64,000 nt of DNA. Origin: Mantis religiosa (taxonomy: Eukaryota; Arthropoda; Insecta; Mantodea; Mantidae). Below the pieces are notes generated by a model. The model saw only the letters and a list, made by a program, of their open reading frames with translations. It had not been told where the DNA came from and did not search any database. Where the stretch lies: contig CM060947.1 in the NCBI GenBank assembly GCA_030765055.1, positions 221,678,795 through 221,742,794 on the forward strand. The letters run 5' to 3'. Below, piece after piece: positions 9,475-22,419 of this stretch. The first letter of the stretch is position 1. Every line of letters starts with the position of its first letter. The translations under genes were made by a program, and so were the position numbers.

Positions 9475-12335
9475 ACCCACCAAACCAACCACACAATTTC
9501 TACATTTATGATATTAGAGTTGTGTATTTCGTTTCAAATATAAGAAATAAGAGTAATTTGAAGCAGTAGTCGTATTTTTAAAAATCTATTACTGCGTGGT
9601 GACTTTAAAATACCCTGATTCTTGTAGAATCACAAGAAAGCAGAAAATTCACGTATGAAAAATATTACGTATGTGAAAATGTAAATATATAACGATAATT
9701 ATATGGAGATGTTTTAACTCCACAAAAATGCTTGATATAAAACCTATGTGTTATTATACATTTTTGGTGTAATAGATTTTGTATATTTTTTACGATAAGT
9801 TACAAACAAAAGTTTTAGGATAAACAGGACTACTCAAAGTAAATACGAGGAAAGTATTATATTTTTTATCTTTGTAGGTAAGTAAAAACTGTTGCAGCTA
9901 TCTTTGTTTGGTAATAAGATATCTGGAGATGGTAGAGTTTCTTAAAGTTCTTTGTGTAACATCTATATACCAAGTCATTATTCATTCGGTCTTTTGTTGT
10001 TATTTTGTTGCGTTTTCTACAATTAACTTGTTTATTTTTTTAATTCTGAAGACCGTAAACATAGTTTCTGAGTTCCATATAGATATAGGTCGGTAATTCT
10101 GAATTAGTTGTGTACATAACCTCATTTTATCTTCTATTTTCCTTCGTTGGACCGGCCCCCATATTTAGTCTACGCGACGTCTATTGGTAGCATCATAAGA
10201 TGTATTAAATGACTAGATGCATGTGAGGGTACACTGTACTTAGGGAGAATTCCTTAAATTTATCTTAGACAAATTTAATCATACTTAGCTGACTGGAATC
10301 ATGTCTTACTATTTAAAAAAGGGGATTCTCAGACAAGTTTCACAATGTTGCAACTCGGATAACATTTCAAGCAGTAAAGTTATTATTTTAGGGTCTAAAT
10401 TGGATAAATATACATTTGGAGCATTTATTGTTAAGTTCTGATCGATATTCACATAATGGTGTTTCTGATAGTATTTACAATACAAATATTGCGCTCAAAG
10501 CAACTAATGTGGTCATTTGTCTCATTATGCGTTCCAAATTTACGTTTTGACCTAAAACTCTATTTATTATGAAAATATTAAATCTAATTTTACTAATAAG
10601 TGTTTTAAAAGAAATCCCCTTTTTAGATCAGCAGTATAAACTGGTTTTTTGGTAACAACTGTGAAGGAAGATAATAATTGTTCATCATGAAAAATTGGTA
10701 CTTAAATATTTTGTTTACTTCCATGCATGAGCAACTTAAGACATAAATATCACAACCTAATAAACAATGTTAAGTTTTCTTGGTTAAATATTGAACAAAG
10801 AGTGACTGGAAAATAACAGGACATTATTTTATAGTGGAAGCAGATCTTGTAACCTTAAAAGAGGAGATGATTATACAAGTTGAACCCCATAAAGTTTAGG
10901 AAAATTTTATTTGATTCCTGCGGGACAGGTATACATTTCCTGTTTATATAGTTATATAGATATGTAACTAAATAAAAACATCAAACTCGGTATTGTTTAT
11001 TCTTGTATACACTATAAGAGTAAGTTGTTTGACTTTTATTTACATTAAAATTACCATGTTAAAATCACTAACTTATACTCGTTAATCCATACCTTGTTTG
11101 TTAATATGAAGTGTAAGATAGATGTTTATTCAGAAACTCAAACTATTTAATTGCTAAAATGAGAAAAGTGTACGTTTGCGAATCCTTGAAACGTGTGTAA
11201 TGCATATGAAGGGAACTATGTAGTCTATTTTTAGAAAGATATTGAAGGAAGAAGTTTGGAGCAACATAACACTGCAGTGTTTTTCAATTTCGTGGATAAC
11301 GATATAGCAGTCTTTGACAATTTCCAGTTCTGCTCTGCAGTGCACATTCACCATGATGGTTATGTTCTGGCTCGTCGAACTGATACACTTCTTGCTACTA
11401 TCGATACTTCCAATTGAATTAACTTTAAAGTAATGCTTAACTACTTATTAAATCGTTAGCCTAAAATAGAGCATAGAAGTTGCATTTTGGTAAAGTTCTT
11501 TGAACGTAAGTAAAACATAGTTTGGGTAATTTTCCAGGTCATTTACGATAAAAATAATTCGTTGCAGAGTTTGAGAGGCTTTTGTTGAAGTTATCTGACT
11601 ATAAGTTAATGAACCTACCATATTTCTTTTTAAACGTTTGTATACTGATGAGCTCACAGAGCACAGCTTGCTGAACAGGTATGAAAAGTTGTGAAGAAAT
11701 GTAAGTATTATAAGAAAATTAAGCGATTCTAATATGGGCACCTCCATACCAACAATAAATTAATATTTATACTGCGATATTCATATAAAGAGGGATTCAT
11801 AAATCGATAAGGCTTTAAATTGTTTAAAAAGTATAGCGTTACGCCTTTGCGATTGAGGAGTCATGCACACTGACACATATATAAAGACACAGATTAGGTA
11901 TAGCATTTATTTGTTTCTCTGTAAGTTTCAGATAACCAACCCTTGATTTAGGCAGGAGGAAGAGGTAGAAATATGAAAAAATGAACAGGAATGAATAAGT
12001 TTCGCCATATTGTTGTTCCAGATATTTTATTTTTCACATCTAGGTAATGGAAATACATTATTCTAGGTATAGGTTAGATGTAGCTAGTTCACTACTACAC
12101 TCACTACGATATTGAGTCTGTAGGTTGATTTGTGTTTATATAATTTATATAATTTGTCTGCGCAATTTTAATTAATAAATTGTAGAATGTTCGCAAAGTA
12201 AAAGAAATTATTATGATCACTATCATAGATGTCATCCTATGTGGAAAAAGGTTAACATTCTAGGCTATTTCTCGAGGTCGTCCCTCCAAACCAGAGAGAT
12301 ATCGGTGGATTTTTTCGAGTATAAACTTTCTATGC
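9475..12335. other. no gene recognised (2.9 kb)
   Basis: AT-rich sequence. The minus-strand frames at 11154-11354 and 11448-11747 have no recognisable motif and a residue mix expected of translated AT-rich DNA. No SINE head, LTR end or tandem repeat was seen. Confidence 0.45.
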
Positions 12336-12440
12336 ATCTTTTCCTTCGGAAGGGAAGTAAAATCTGTGGTCGTAGATTTCCGTCACGTAAGGGAAGCTCA
12401 GGTCTGATAAACGACTTCTAAACAAAATTAAGCGGCCTTT
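12336..12440 (+). repeat. short dispersed repeat also seen at 41350-41400
   Basis: A TCGGAAGGGAAGTAAA block followed by GTCGTAGATTT and GTCACGTA resembles TCGGAAGAGAAGTAAA, GTCGCATATTT and GGCACGTA near 41348-41402. In both places a GC-rich retroposon lies immediately downstream. Its class is unknown to me. Confidence 0.45.
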
Positions 12441-12474
12441 CACGCCGAATGTAGTGTCGTAGTGAGAACCACAG

Positions 12475-12966
12475 TAGTTAAAGACCGTTGTATGTGCAAA
12501 GGACCTACTCCCAATAGTCCTAGACCCGTAGGACCAAGCACCCGTCCTCCTTCTACCCGGGAGTGATGGATACTCCGGGACTCTTTCCATACGGCAATAC
12601 CTGATGTCTTAAAACCGCTGAGCACAACGTCAAAACGGGATGGAAGTGCATAGGCCACTTACGCGCGTCAACCCCGCAGGGAAGACTACCGAAAACCTCG
12701 GTGGGGCCGCCTGGTGATCTAGCACACCTTCTACTAGCTCTGCAGGCTAGTACCCGGGACTTTTTAGGCAACCCTCTACCCCCTACGGGCGGCCGTAGCC
12801 TGGCCGGAGGTATCCAATTCCCCGTGGGTGTCGGGAACACTTTGACCTCTTGAGTCCAACCCAATCCGAACAACTCCCCTACGGGAGGGGCTCGGCAGTT
12901 CGGCCCAAGGTTCCTCAAGGAACGTCATAGGTACCACTAGTGCTAAGGATCCGCAGCCCGCGTAAT
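12475..12966 (-). mobile_element. GC-rich retroposon, 5'-truncated copy
   Basis: One of five related copies in the window (others at 33635, 41405, 44990, 57788). On the plus strand it begins at the element's 3' end (TACTCCCAATAGTCCTAGACC) and runs to ATCCGCAGCCCGCG, lacking the first 80 or so bases found in the complete copies. No clean target-site duplication was found. The element is far more GC-rich than its surroundings. It fits no family I recognise. Confidence 0.7.
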
Positions 12967-13284
12967 GAATAAAAAATTTAATATCATTTTATCCTCTTGA
13001 TTATGGGACTAGCTTAAAGAACAGAAATACGAGCCAATTAGGATATTATACAACTTCTGTGAACACGTTTCGCTTTGACTGATACACAAAGAAAGGGTAG
13101 ACCAATACGACATACTCTAGTCTTCTGGAGGAAGTTATAAGGAATTATTATCGTCCCCTTAACGTGATCCACAACTACACCATTCATTTGACGGCTCTCA
13201 TTAAAGGAGGGTAAAACGTCATTCCTCTATTTCTAAGTTGTATTCAAAATGACATATTTATACTCTATTCTATGAATGCTCTTT

Positions 13285-13410
13285 TCATTCCTTAGATAGC
13301 GGTGCGGTGAACGTGTAGTTGCACTCGCCTGTCATCAAGGCAACCCATTTTCGATCCCAGTGTATTGAATTGAGTCTAGCCTCCTGAGCTGAGGGAGATA
13401 GCTTTGATCG
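13285..13410 (+). repeat. tRNA-headed SINE fragment
   Basis: GCGGTGCGGTGAACGTGTAG, an anticodon-arm-like CACTCGCCTGTCATC and then TTTTCGATCCCAG resemble the A box, anticodon arm and B box of a tRNA-derived SINE head. The body is short and I found no duplication. The 320 bp before it hold nothing I can name. Confidence 0.45.
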
Positions 13411-13513
13411 GAAGGATCTCCCTTGAACAAACGCAGGATTTCAAGGACATAGGGCACTTGAAGTATAATCAGCTCATGAAAAGTTTCTACACAGTTTCTA
13501 TTTTAAACGCAGG

Positions 13514-14637
13514 ATATAAAAATTATATGCAGGTATCTTAAGTAAAAGGTTACAAACCATTACAGGTGTTCTAATTTTTGAAGAACAAATGGTTTTAGAA
13601 AAGGACGATCCTGTACAGATGCTACCTTCACAGTTATGCAGATAATAGTAAAAAGAAAATAATTTAATCTGGAAACACGTATAGCTTTTATTGATTGTGA
13701 AAAATCGTTTGACCATGTAAATACGAAAAAAGTGTGGGAAATGACTCGAAGAGGCTACACAAATCATCTCATTAAAGTTCTAAAATCTATATAAAAGGAT
13801 ACAACAAACAGCATACATATTGGAAATCGAATCTATAGTAAATGGATACATACAAATCAAGGTGTAAGACAGGGTTGCAGTTTGTCTCCTATCTTATTCA
13901 TAATTTATACAGATGATCTGATTAGAGAGTGGATGTTTAAAGTTGACGGAGGTATTCATGTTGCACCATATTTTATACTTAAGACGATGCTATTTGCGGA
14001 TGACCAAATTGTTATAAGTAAAACTGAAGACGAGCTGCAAAGAGCAGTATACATTTTACAGAAGTTATGTAAGAATTATAATTTCAAAATTTCCACAAAT
14101 AAAACAAAAACAATGACGTTTCGAGGTAAAGACACTGTTAGAACCAAAAATTGTAATTGATGATATTATCTTAGAGCAAGTTACGGGTTTTAAATATTTG
14201 AGAACATATGTCAGTTATGAATATGAAAATGATTTTGAAAATAAATTACCAATGTTTTAACAAATATGCGGCATAATAAATAAAAACCTGAAAACTAAAA
14301 CCAGAAAAGAAACAAGGATGATATTTTACAAAGTAATGGCTTTGCCTGCTTATCTTTTTGGTTCTGAAACATGGACGTTAACAAAAGCAGACGAAAACAA
14401 GTTACAGGCTGCCGAAATGAGATTTTTAAGAGCAGTAAAGAGATGTACTCTTTTAGATAAAATTCCAAATGAAAAAGTAATGGAAGATCTAGAAATAAGT
14501 TCTTTAGAAGAAAAAATAATAAATTATAGAAATGAATGGAGGGAGCATATTGAGAGAATGCCGAGAGATGGGATCCCAAGAAGAGTTATAAACTATAAAC
14601 CTAGAGGAAAGAGACATCTGGGAAGACCACGAAAGTG
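13514..14637 (+). pseudogene. LINE reverse transcriptase pseudogene (partial ORF2)
   Basis: The broken frame gives, in order, KIYAGILSKRLQTI, NGFRKGRSCTDA, TRIAFIDCEKSFDHVN (RT motif A region), TNQGVRQGCSLSPILFIIY (motif B), LFADDQIVI (catalytic FADD box, motif C), KISTNKTKTM, then YLFGSETWTLTKADENKLQ, RFLRAVKRCT, RMPRDGIPRR and RHLGRPRK at the C-terminus. The block order is that of insect LINE ORF2 proteins; I do not assign a clade. Frameshifts near 13588 and 14145 and stops (for example after LKSI) make it inactive. The endonuclease half is absent through 5' truncation. Confidence 0.88.
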
Positions 14638-14690
14638 ATGGTCAGACATGTTTTAAGCCGGAAAAGGCAGCATTGCCTAGCCCTTGGAGT

Positions 14691-14724
14691 GAAGAAGAAG
14701 AAGAAGAAGAAGAAGAAGAAGAAG

Positions 14725-14753
<29 letters not shown>
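14691..14753 (+). repeat. (GAA)n tail of the LINE
   Basis: About 21 GAA units ending exactly at the right copy of the 8-bp duplication, so this is the LINE's 3' tail and not an independent microsatellite. It translates as a poly-Glu run. Confidence 0.9.
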
Positions 14754-14755
<2 letters not shown>

Positions 14756-14869
14756 TTCTATAGTAAAAGAAATTCAAAGCAAAGAGTGCCTGTCCTTATT
14801 AGGTTTGCCCGTGGCTAAGATTAGAATTATTACGGAGGGAATTCAGCACTGCGACTAGTCTTGATTAAG

Positions 14870-15208
14870 TGTACCTGTACCCAGGAGTGGGGCATTCCGT
14901 GAAGAAGGATAAGGTGAGAGGGTACAGAGGGTAGACGTCCAAACATCCACGACAGTGTAGAGAACAATGTCTGTAGTGTTTTACGCCCTCTTTTACTACA
15001 TGTATTACCGCAGGTTGTGACACTGATGATACATGAAATAAAGATGGAGCACCAGTGGAGTGAGATGCCGAGGGAAACAGGAAATCACGGAGAAAATCCG
15101 CGCCAGTGCCGTGTTGTCCACCACAAATCTCACCTTGCGGTCGCTGATATCGTACCTGGGGCACCTTGCTGAAAACCAAGCGATCTAAACACTCAGCCAT
15201 GGCGCGGC
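14870..15208 (-). repeat. tRNA-headed SINE, family B
   Basis: Read on the minus strand the head is at the right end: CGCGCCATGGCTGAGTGTTT, then a B-box-like GATACG region, followed by a body with blocks shared with 27690-27917 (GAGAAAATC/GGAAACC, CACCACAAA). Degenerate, and the 3' limit is uncertain. Confidence 0.55.
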
Positions 15209-15224
15209 CGCATATGGAAAGAGT

Positions 15225-15594
15225 AGGACCCTATATTTACTTAGATGGAAACCTTTCCCGTACGCTAGGAAAACGGACATTCTCCCCTAAGGTTGTTTGG
15301 AAGCGGTTCGAACAGCCGATTCGGAGATCGGCAACTGACCTTACGGAGGAGTATATCATCCTGCCGTGCACCGCTGTCACACTCGTCGACACTTCTACCC
15401 TGAAAGATAGATGGCGTGAAATGATAACGGGGATGAACTGTAGGAGACAAAATTCGGGGTATTTAATTAATTTCCCCATCATTCGCCTGGTGACCCGGGA
15501 AAACCCCTGAAAAACCAAATGGTTAGATAGGTTGACCATGGAAATCGTATCCGGACCTCCCGAATGCGGGCCTCCTGAGCCATCTCTCTCGGTA
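15225..15594 (-). repeat. SINE family D, tRNA-like head
   Basis: Shares a body and head with 45521-45950: CATCCTGCC(G/A)TGCACCG, GACACTTCTAC, GAAATGATAA, a TAATTAAT/TAATTAAC block, GGGAAAACCC, and the terminal CCTCCCGAATGCGGGCC...CTCGGTA. Reverse complemented, the end reads TACCGAG(A/C)G...GATGGCTCAG, like a tRNA 5' half with A box. Confidence 0.65.
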
Positions 15595-15647
15595 TTGCAC
15601 GTGACTAAGTTTTAAGCTTTTTACCACATAAACTATTCCTCCTATAT

Positions 15648-16103
15648 TGTGATTTTGTGGGTTCGTGAAATTATATGTCCTTTATCTCCACCGAACTACA
15701 GTTGGAACACTTGCCGATTAAATAGAACTATTTAGCGCACAAAATTACAATCTACCTGTTGGTCTGTCACAGGTCCACTCCACACTCACTATTACGTACA
15801 ACTCCTCTGATATCTTCCAGTCCGTTCGCTAGCACTGCGCTCTTCACGGCTGCTCTCCAAGAACTCAACTGACTCGTTCACTGCATCCCTTATAAAGCAG
15901 ATCGCTGTGTCTGGAAGTTTCGCGGCTCAGAACTTCATCCCGATTGTTGCAGACGTCAGGGAGAGGGGAAAGAGACGGCTAGGTATGCTTTTTCAACCAT
16001 CCCCTCAGTGAACGCTACAAGATAAATGGGTAGGCATGGCCAGAATGCCTCCTGTCGCCCACCCAGCTGCCAGTCGGTCGTGCCTTCCGATAACTGGGTG
16101 ACA
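15648..16103 (-). repeat. solo gypsy-type LTR with perfect ATAT duplication
   Basis: A 456-bp LTR in minus orientation, starting TGTCACCCAG (at 16103) and ending CCCACAAAATCACA (at 15648). It is flanked on both sides by ATAT (15644-15647 and 16104-16107). The inner end shares the AACCCACAAA block with the other LTRs here. No internal region remains. Confidence 0.88.
15867..15894 (-). promoter_or_regulatory. LTR promoter: TATA-like box and TCAGTT initiator
   Basis: On the minus strand TTATAAG lies about 25 bp upstream of GAGTCAGTTG, matching an arthropod TATA plus TCAGT initiator arrangement inside the LTR. Confidence 0.5.
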
Positions 16104-16107
16104 ATAT

Positions 16108-19100
16108 TAATAATAAATGTTAAGAGTTAAAGTTGACATATCTTACTTCTTAACTTCTTATATATCCGTTGCTTTTCTCATACACTTTCAGTCATGTATT
16201 GCCTTTGACCTATTACAAGTAATGGCTAATATAGGCGTGCAGAATCCAGAGAATATCTTAGTGAACGGTTTGGCAATACTGATAGGTTCATCTGAAAAAT
16301 ATTTTACAAAAATTCTGAATTTGTCTAGAACGACCGAAATGCAAATAGGTGCCTTGTACTTTATCTTTAAATAGTACTAGCACGTACAACTGAGCGAAAA
16401 TAAACGTACATTTCTGAATGTACTTGCTTGTGTGTGTGCGTGTGTGTGCGTGTGTGCAAAACATTTCATTTGAATAGAAATTTGGATATTGATTCCTCCT
16501 TAACTTTTCTTTCTAGCATGCTGAATTAACACAGCATTCTTAAAAAATCTTTCAGCCTCATATGAGGGGAGAGAGCGCTCAGCATCATGAGAAAGTACCA
16601 AAATTGGCGTAAACACTACATTTCGTTTATGAAACCACTATCTATTTCGTAAACTCAGAATATTCAAGGACTCTTCCTTTAATAGCAAGCCATCACGTAA
16701 TTAAATTCTTAATTAACGTTATGTTCTATTTTATTCAATACATTATGTATTGTTATATTAGGATTATTATTATTAATAAAATGATATTTCATTTATCTGA
16801 GATTTAAAATAGGAAACGGTACTGGAGCCAATAATCCTGCTAATTACGTAGGAGTATTTTGGGTCAAAATTTTATATTTGCTTTGGTTTACTTTAGTTCT
16901 TTCCCCATACAATAGGATACGTCCATATATGAAAGTAGAAAGTATACCACAACATTTATTAAAAAGAGAATGCAATTCAATATTTAAATTATTGCACCTA
17001 TAAGAAATTACCATTTTTATTTGCGCTTAAATTCAATTCTTGGGAAAAAAACTTCTTTGGAATCAAATTATTTTTCTACCCATTTTGCCTTTTTTCAGAA
17101 ATTAGAAATCATTCGTAAAGGGTTATAACTTATGCTAAGTATGACAGAGGCTTCAATATCAACAAGGCAACATTTTAATATTTGCAACGCAAATTGCTAT
17201 CTGTTGGCCTTAACATTGAAAATACGTTAAATGATCTTAAGAGAAATACAGGAGGAGTGAGTCAGCATTTCCAAAAAGAAATGTAGAACTTGAAACTGTA
17301 CCAGTCGGCTGCGCCTCTTAGGTCATGCTCGAAAGATCACTACCTACACCTACATGTTAACGTGACTGTACATCACCGAAAAGGCTTTGCGTATTAGCTA
17401 GAGCATTCCAAGTACAACATCTAATTGGGTACTTCAGGTACTAATACCGTGAGGTACCTCTGGTGGTCACATTTGGAAACAAGGCAAACAGGCAATCCCC
17501 GGGGAAACACGGATGATAGAAGAAAGACGATTGAAAGGTCGATGGAGTTCAAGTGCCGGCAACACGAGTAGTAGAATGCGCTGTTAAAGCAAACAAAATC
17601 CCTGTTGTATTCTTTACCATATTTACCTCTAACGAGAATAATGATCTGGTAAGTAAAGTATTTTTGCTATTATCTCATAGATGCAAAATATGCCTGAGAG
17701 ATTAACCCTAGAATGTCGAAGAAAAATATGTTAGGTATTATATTTTTATTCTTTGCTGCTTTTCGAGGCTATGTAATGTAAAGAGATACTAAAATTTAAA
17801 TTCTTAAGCGTATTAGACATTTGTTGTCAAAACAAAGAACATTTGTAGTATATAATAATCTTGTTATATTTAAACACGACGCAAAGAACTTCAGCAGTTG
17901 TGACATTATCCAACGCTTCAAGAAGTAAAATTATGTGTTGTATTGCGGAACAGATGTGTAACTACATCTAACATTTGGAGAAAAAATGCTTAAAAGTATG
18001 TTATATGGGAACCACACCTGTACAAAGTTATTTTAAATTAAATTTAAAATAAAAATTGTGGACCATCAATTTTGTTGAATGTTAATATCCTGCATATTTT
18101 CATTGAGAGAGATCGGTATACGTACAGAAACTACACTACGGTCATACACCAAAGATCTCTTGACTTACCTATGTATTAGGTATGTAATTACAAGGGTTAG
18201 CAGGTAAAACTGTCGAGTATGTTCTGGTAATCATAAGACTTATGTTCCACATAGTAATCGTCATTAGTTCACCATACCGATTGTATGTTAATGTACAGAT
18301 ACAAACAAAAAATTGTCCCGTACTGAAAATGAATAAAAGATATAGATAGGAGAAGAACACTAACATTTTCTACTTTAGAACATAAAACAGAGTAAAACCT
18401 AATAGCATAATCTCGGAGATTGCTAATAACATATTTTGTGTACGTTGATTATATTGGTTATAAAGTTCGTTAAAGTTATTTTTTTCCTCGTCACACTACC
18501 CGAAATGAAGTAATACTGAAGGAAAGTTAACACAGTAATACATTGTACTTACCATTTATAATTTCAAATACCTCAAATACCTCAAACACCTCAGAATATT
18601 TTAAGAAGGTAGAACTAAATAAAAATGCTCCCATAAGCATTATATATGAATATTTTCATGTTCAATACTCTTAAGGTACTCAATTTAATGTGAGGTTTAG
18701 TATCCACCCAACATTTTGCTCTGGAGTCACTTTTACACAAGCATAATGCATAATGGATAGTATTTACACTCAAATTATCAAATAGTAAAAATAATTATTA
18801 ACTCTTTAAGCATCATAATATCGTTTTGGCAAATGCTTATTCAGGTAAACATAAAGTGTGTGCCGTTTTCTCTTTAGATGTAAGAAAGCAGAATAAAATA
18901 TTGTAAACTAAATTCTAATTTAACTATTTAAGTTCCAGTAAAATTTAATCCATTTAACTTAACTTACACATAAAATTAAATAAAATTCATTAAACTGTGC
19001 AAAGAAAGTGAAATTTCCCTGTTTCACAAATATTCCCGTAAGGCGATGCTTTTCTTTTTTATAATTTGCAACATAATATAAACTGGCTGTTCTACGAGAT

Positions 19101-22100
19101 GAATAGCTCAGGAGACAAATCCAAATACGAATTGAATTAAATGATGCTTGAGAATATATTAGGATATTTTTCAGAGGCAAAATTAAAAAGCCGGCATTTA
19201 CGGATACGGCTACCAGGCACCACAAGTATATCTGTAAATAAATCAATCAGAACTTACAGAAATCATAACAAGGAAAGCTATTTTATGGATTTTCTCTTTA
19301 CTATTACGTGGCCTCCTGTATAAAGCAAGAGTACTGTTCTAAGTTCAACTATTTGAAAAAAGGAAGAAGGAAACGTTATTGGTGGCCGCAAAATTTCTCT
19401 CGTGCACCAAAGTGTAATCAGCTTTCACTGACTTGAAATTTAGAAAGCAAAAGTTTTCGGAACAGCAAATGTATTAAGAAAAGGTGTCCAAAGATGATTT
19501 TTTCTGCTCATTGTTGCGCAAAATACTCTTAAGTTTTCTATCTACGTCAGGTTGTTCTTGTAATTACAATCAAAACAAGAGGACAGAGCTTAAGCGATAG
19601 TTGCATATTAAGTCTCTCCCAATTGTCAAACTCAAAATAAGTGAATAACGACTTATTTGATAAATGTGTAAACAAATAAGAAATATCACTAAAAGTGATT
19701 ACATAACCATATTATGTTTCATCTATATATTTGAATATATTTATTTTCTTCCCTCGTGCACCGTAGCAACATATCAAACAGTTCAGTATCGCGATTTTGT
19801 TATAAATAGATGTTAACACTCCCTGAACATTAAAGTATTATTTAAAATAGTCTGTATGTTAGGCGGCCTGTGAATACTCCACTAAATACTGATTTGTATT
19901 TAAGCTCAGTGTCCCTAAGTACATTCTATCTAATGTTTAACAAAGAGAAAAGAAGCCCCCAACCCAAACTCCACCTCACATGTAACAGGTTTCGAACAGT
20001 TTTACTTCCTCAAAAATGGCTCCCATGATTTCATTAAATTGGCATGTATTGAAGCAGTCCTCATGAATATAGCTTGAATTGTTCAAAACAGCCAGTGACG
20101 TCCGCAAGTCCTCTTAATGGTGCTTTGAATTTACATAACTAATAAATTGATACTTCGACAAAATGTCAATGTACATAACTATAGATGTAATTAAAGTACA
20201 CAATTTATTTTGTAATGTATCAACAATTTCCGATATAATTATTTTCTTCTGAATTAGGAAGTCACCATCGTTTATTTTTTCCTTTGGCCGCTCAAAAAGT
20301 ACGAAATTTAAACGACCTCTATAGCAACCAATTCTTGAATTATTTGCCCATCGTTTAAACTGTACTAAAATTATTAGAAACTATGTGATAAAACTTGTAG
20401 ATGAACATGAAGTAGATAGTGGAATAAGAATTTGTAATATTAACCTCTAGAAGTGTGAGTAGCGGAACCAGTGTGAGTGCGATCTATTTTATTTTCAAAA
20501 ATAGAGAATTATATACATAATATGGAAATACCTAAACGTTCTATACTCATGATAGGCTATCTATATAGGAAGCGTTGATGGAACTTAGGAACACTTTTTG
20601 GCTACTTTATCCGTACGTAGTGCATTTGACATTCATCCGTTATCAGTAAATGGAATATTTGACAACCGCGGTCGCTTATCTTACAATGTGCTTGCAAAAA
20701 TGCAGTATTGTTGGGTAAAGCATTATCTGGCTACTGTAACATAATTTAATCAGTAGGCAGTGATTAATATGTTACTTTGTCCACTTGGGTTTTTAATTAA
20801 TGCATTTGCTATAGTGTCAATTTTCTCATAAATATGTATGTGCTTTAAAATGTAACCGTATTGTTTTGATTGTACGTTTTTTTAAGGTTAACTGTGTTCT
20901 CATTCACTCTGTAACGCATAACCATTGGGTATATTGTCATCTCATTACCGAATAATGATGATTATTTTTAAGCAAAATAAGTAATGGAATGATTATTTAT
21001 TATACAGTGCTTAATATTAATTAGAAGATACTCTTAAAAATCCGATTTTAATTTACCAGTTTCATCGCAGAATTTCATCGGCTGGACCAAAATGGAGAAC
21101 CACACATGAACATTGCAAAATAAACTAAAAAGAGATGATTTTTCACATAACATTTCTATCGCTATCTTCACTTTTTATATATGAATTCTAAAATACCTAT
21201 AGTTTTAATACATTTATGATTTCCTAAAGCTCATGTTGAATCTTCTGTTTCAGGATCAATAATTTTGGCAAGTGCTATATTGCTATACTCTGGTTTAGGA
21301 GACCCCTTACTATCAAACTTAATTTAAATAAGTGAGAAGCAAATAAATTGTAATCTGTTTCAACTAAATTTGATCGATAATTACATTATGTTTGCACCAG
21401 TGACGTCCACATTTGTGAATATTGTACTACCACTCAAAAGATTGTAAAATGTCGAAATAAGATTGCATGAAATAAAATTATTCTTTCAAATTTCTGTTGA
21501 AGGAAGTAATTTAAATTATTTCCGTGTGACTTAACAAATGTAAAATTTATAATTTACACAGTTCTGAAAAAGCATCTTTCTGATTAAATGTAATCCATTT
21601 TGTGAACCCAGCAAAAAACTAGAGAACAGCTGAACCCATTTTCCTAATTTTGGTTTTGGAAATATTTATATAAGTCGAATATTTATATAAGGAACGTTTG
21701 AAAATTGATAACTGACCGGGTTATTATTACATACCTGCGCTAACTTTGACGGAACACACAAACCTTCTTTTGTTTTCTACAAACGAAGGCATTACAAAGT
21801 ACAAAGCTATTTTATTCTTAGTTAGTCTTCAAAGATATTTCACTCGTATGATACATAAATTGTTTTCTAATGCTTCCAAAATCAGGTCAGGTCCGTTATC
21901 AGACGTTTTACTATAAATATCTCTATGTATGAGGTTTTCAGATATATAAAATATCTACTTCAGTGTAATGGAGTATAACAAATGTTCTTCTATAGTTATA
22001 GTCTACTATTGTTATAAAATATCGCGTCGGACTATACTATAAGTATACAAATATTTTGTCGATAAACAAAATAGCGACGCGGATGACACGTTGATAGCCT

Positions 22101-22410
22101 CTCTGGTTTATATACGGCAAAAAAAATTCGTATTAAATTGTTCATCTGTAATTAACTCTTTCTCTCCTACATATAATAGATAGGGAAATTATTATATTTA
22201 TCCAAAAACTGATGAGCAGATTACATCGGATATATGCTTTGAGGCCATATAAGCCTCCAAAAAATTAGAAAGTGGCGTATCTGTATGAAGAGCAAAACAT
22301 AAAACCAAAATTTAAGTTAAATACCAACTTGATAATTAAGTTGAGCCCTTTCCAGGGATGCTACACGAATTCAAAAATAGTTCAAACAAACTTTTAGACT
22401 TCTCATGTGA
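16108..22410. other. long AT-rich region without recognisable features
   Basis: More than 6 kb in which I see no transposon, SINE head, tandem array or credible coding exon. A (TGTGTGCG)-type run is at 16430-16456, and a mildly GC-richer patch with TTGGGTACTTCAGGTACTA lies near 17380-17580. The open frames are short and AT-derived. It may be intron or intergenic DNA. Confidence 0.45.
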
Positions 22411-22419
22411 TGGATACCT

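Larger units (their letters stand above)
13502..14753 (+). mobile_element. 5'-truncated LINE with (GAA)n tail and 8-bp TSD
   Basis: A non-LTR retrotransposon copy flanked by GTTTCTAT (13494-13501 and 14754-14761). The 5' end is cut inside the reverse-transcriptase domain and the 3' end is a (GAA)n run, as expected for target-primed insertion by a LINE that ends in a simple repeat. Confidence 0.82.

Noticed and set aside
9211..9543. Two overlapping ~100-codon frames rich in Ser-Leu-Thr-His
   Set aside because: Translation of the (TCAC)n microsatellite; no gene.
11448..11747. 99-codon minus-strand frame as a host gene
   Set aside because: No domain, no codon bias visible, AT-derived residues; expected by chance in 64 kb.
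14673..14858. Frame with a long poly-Glu run
   Set aside because: It is the (GAA)n tail of a LINE.
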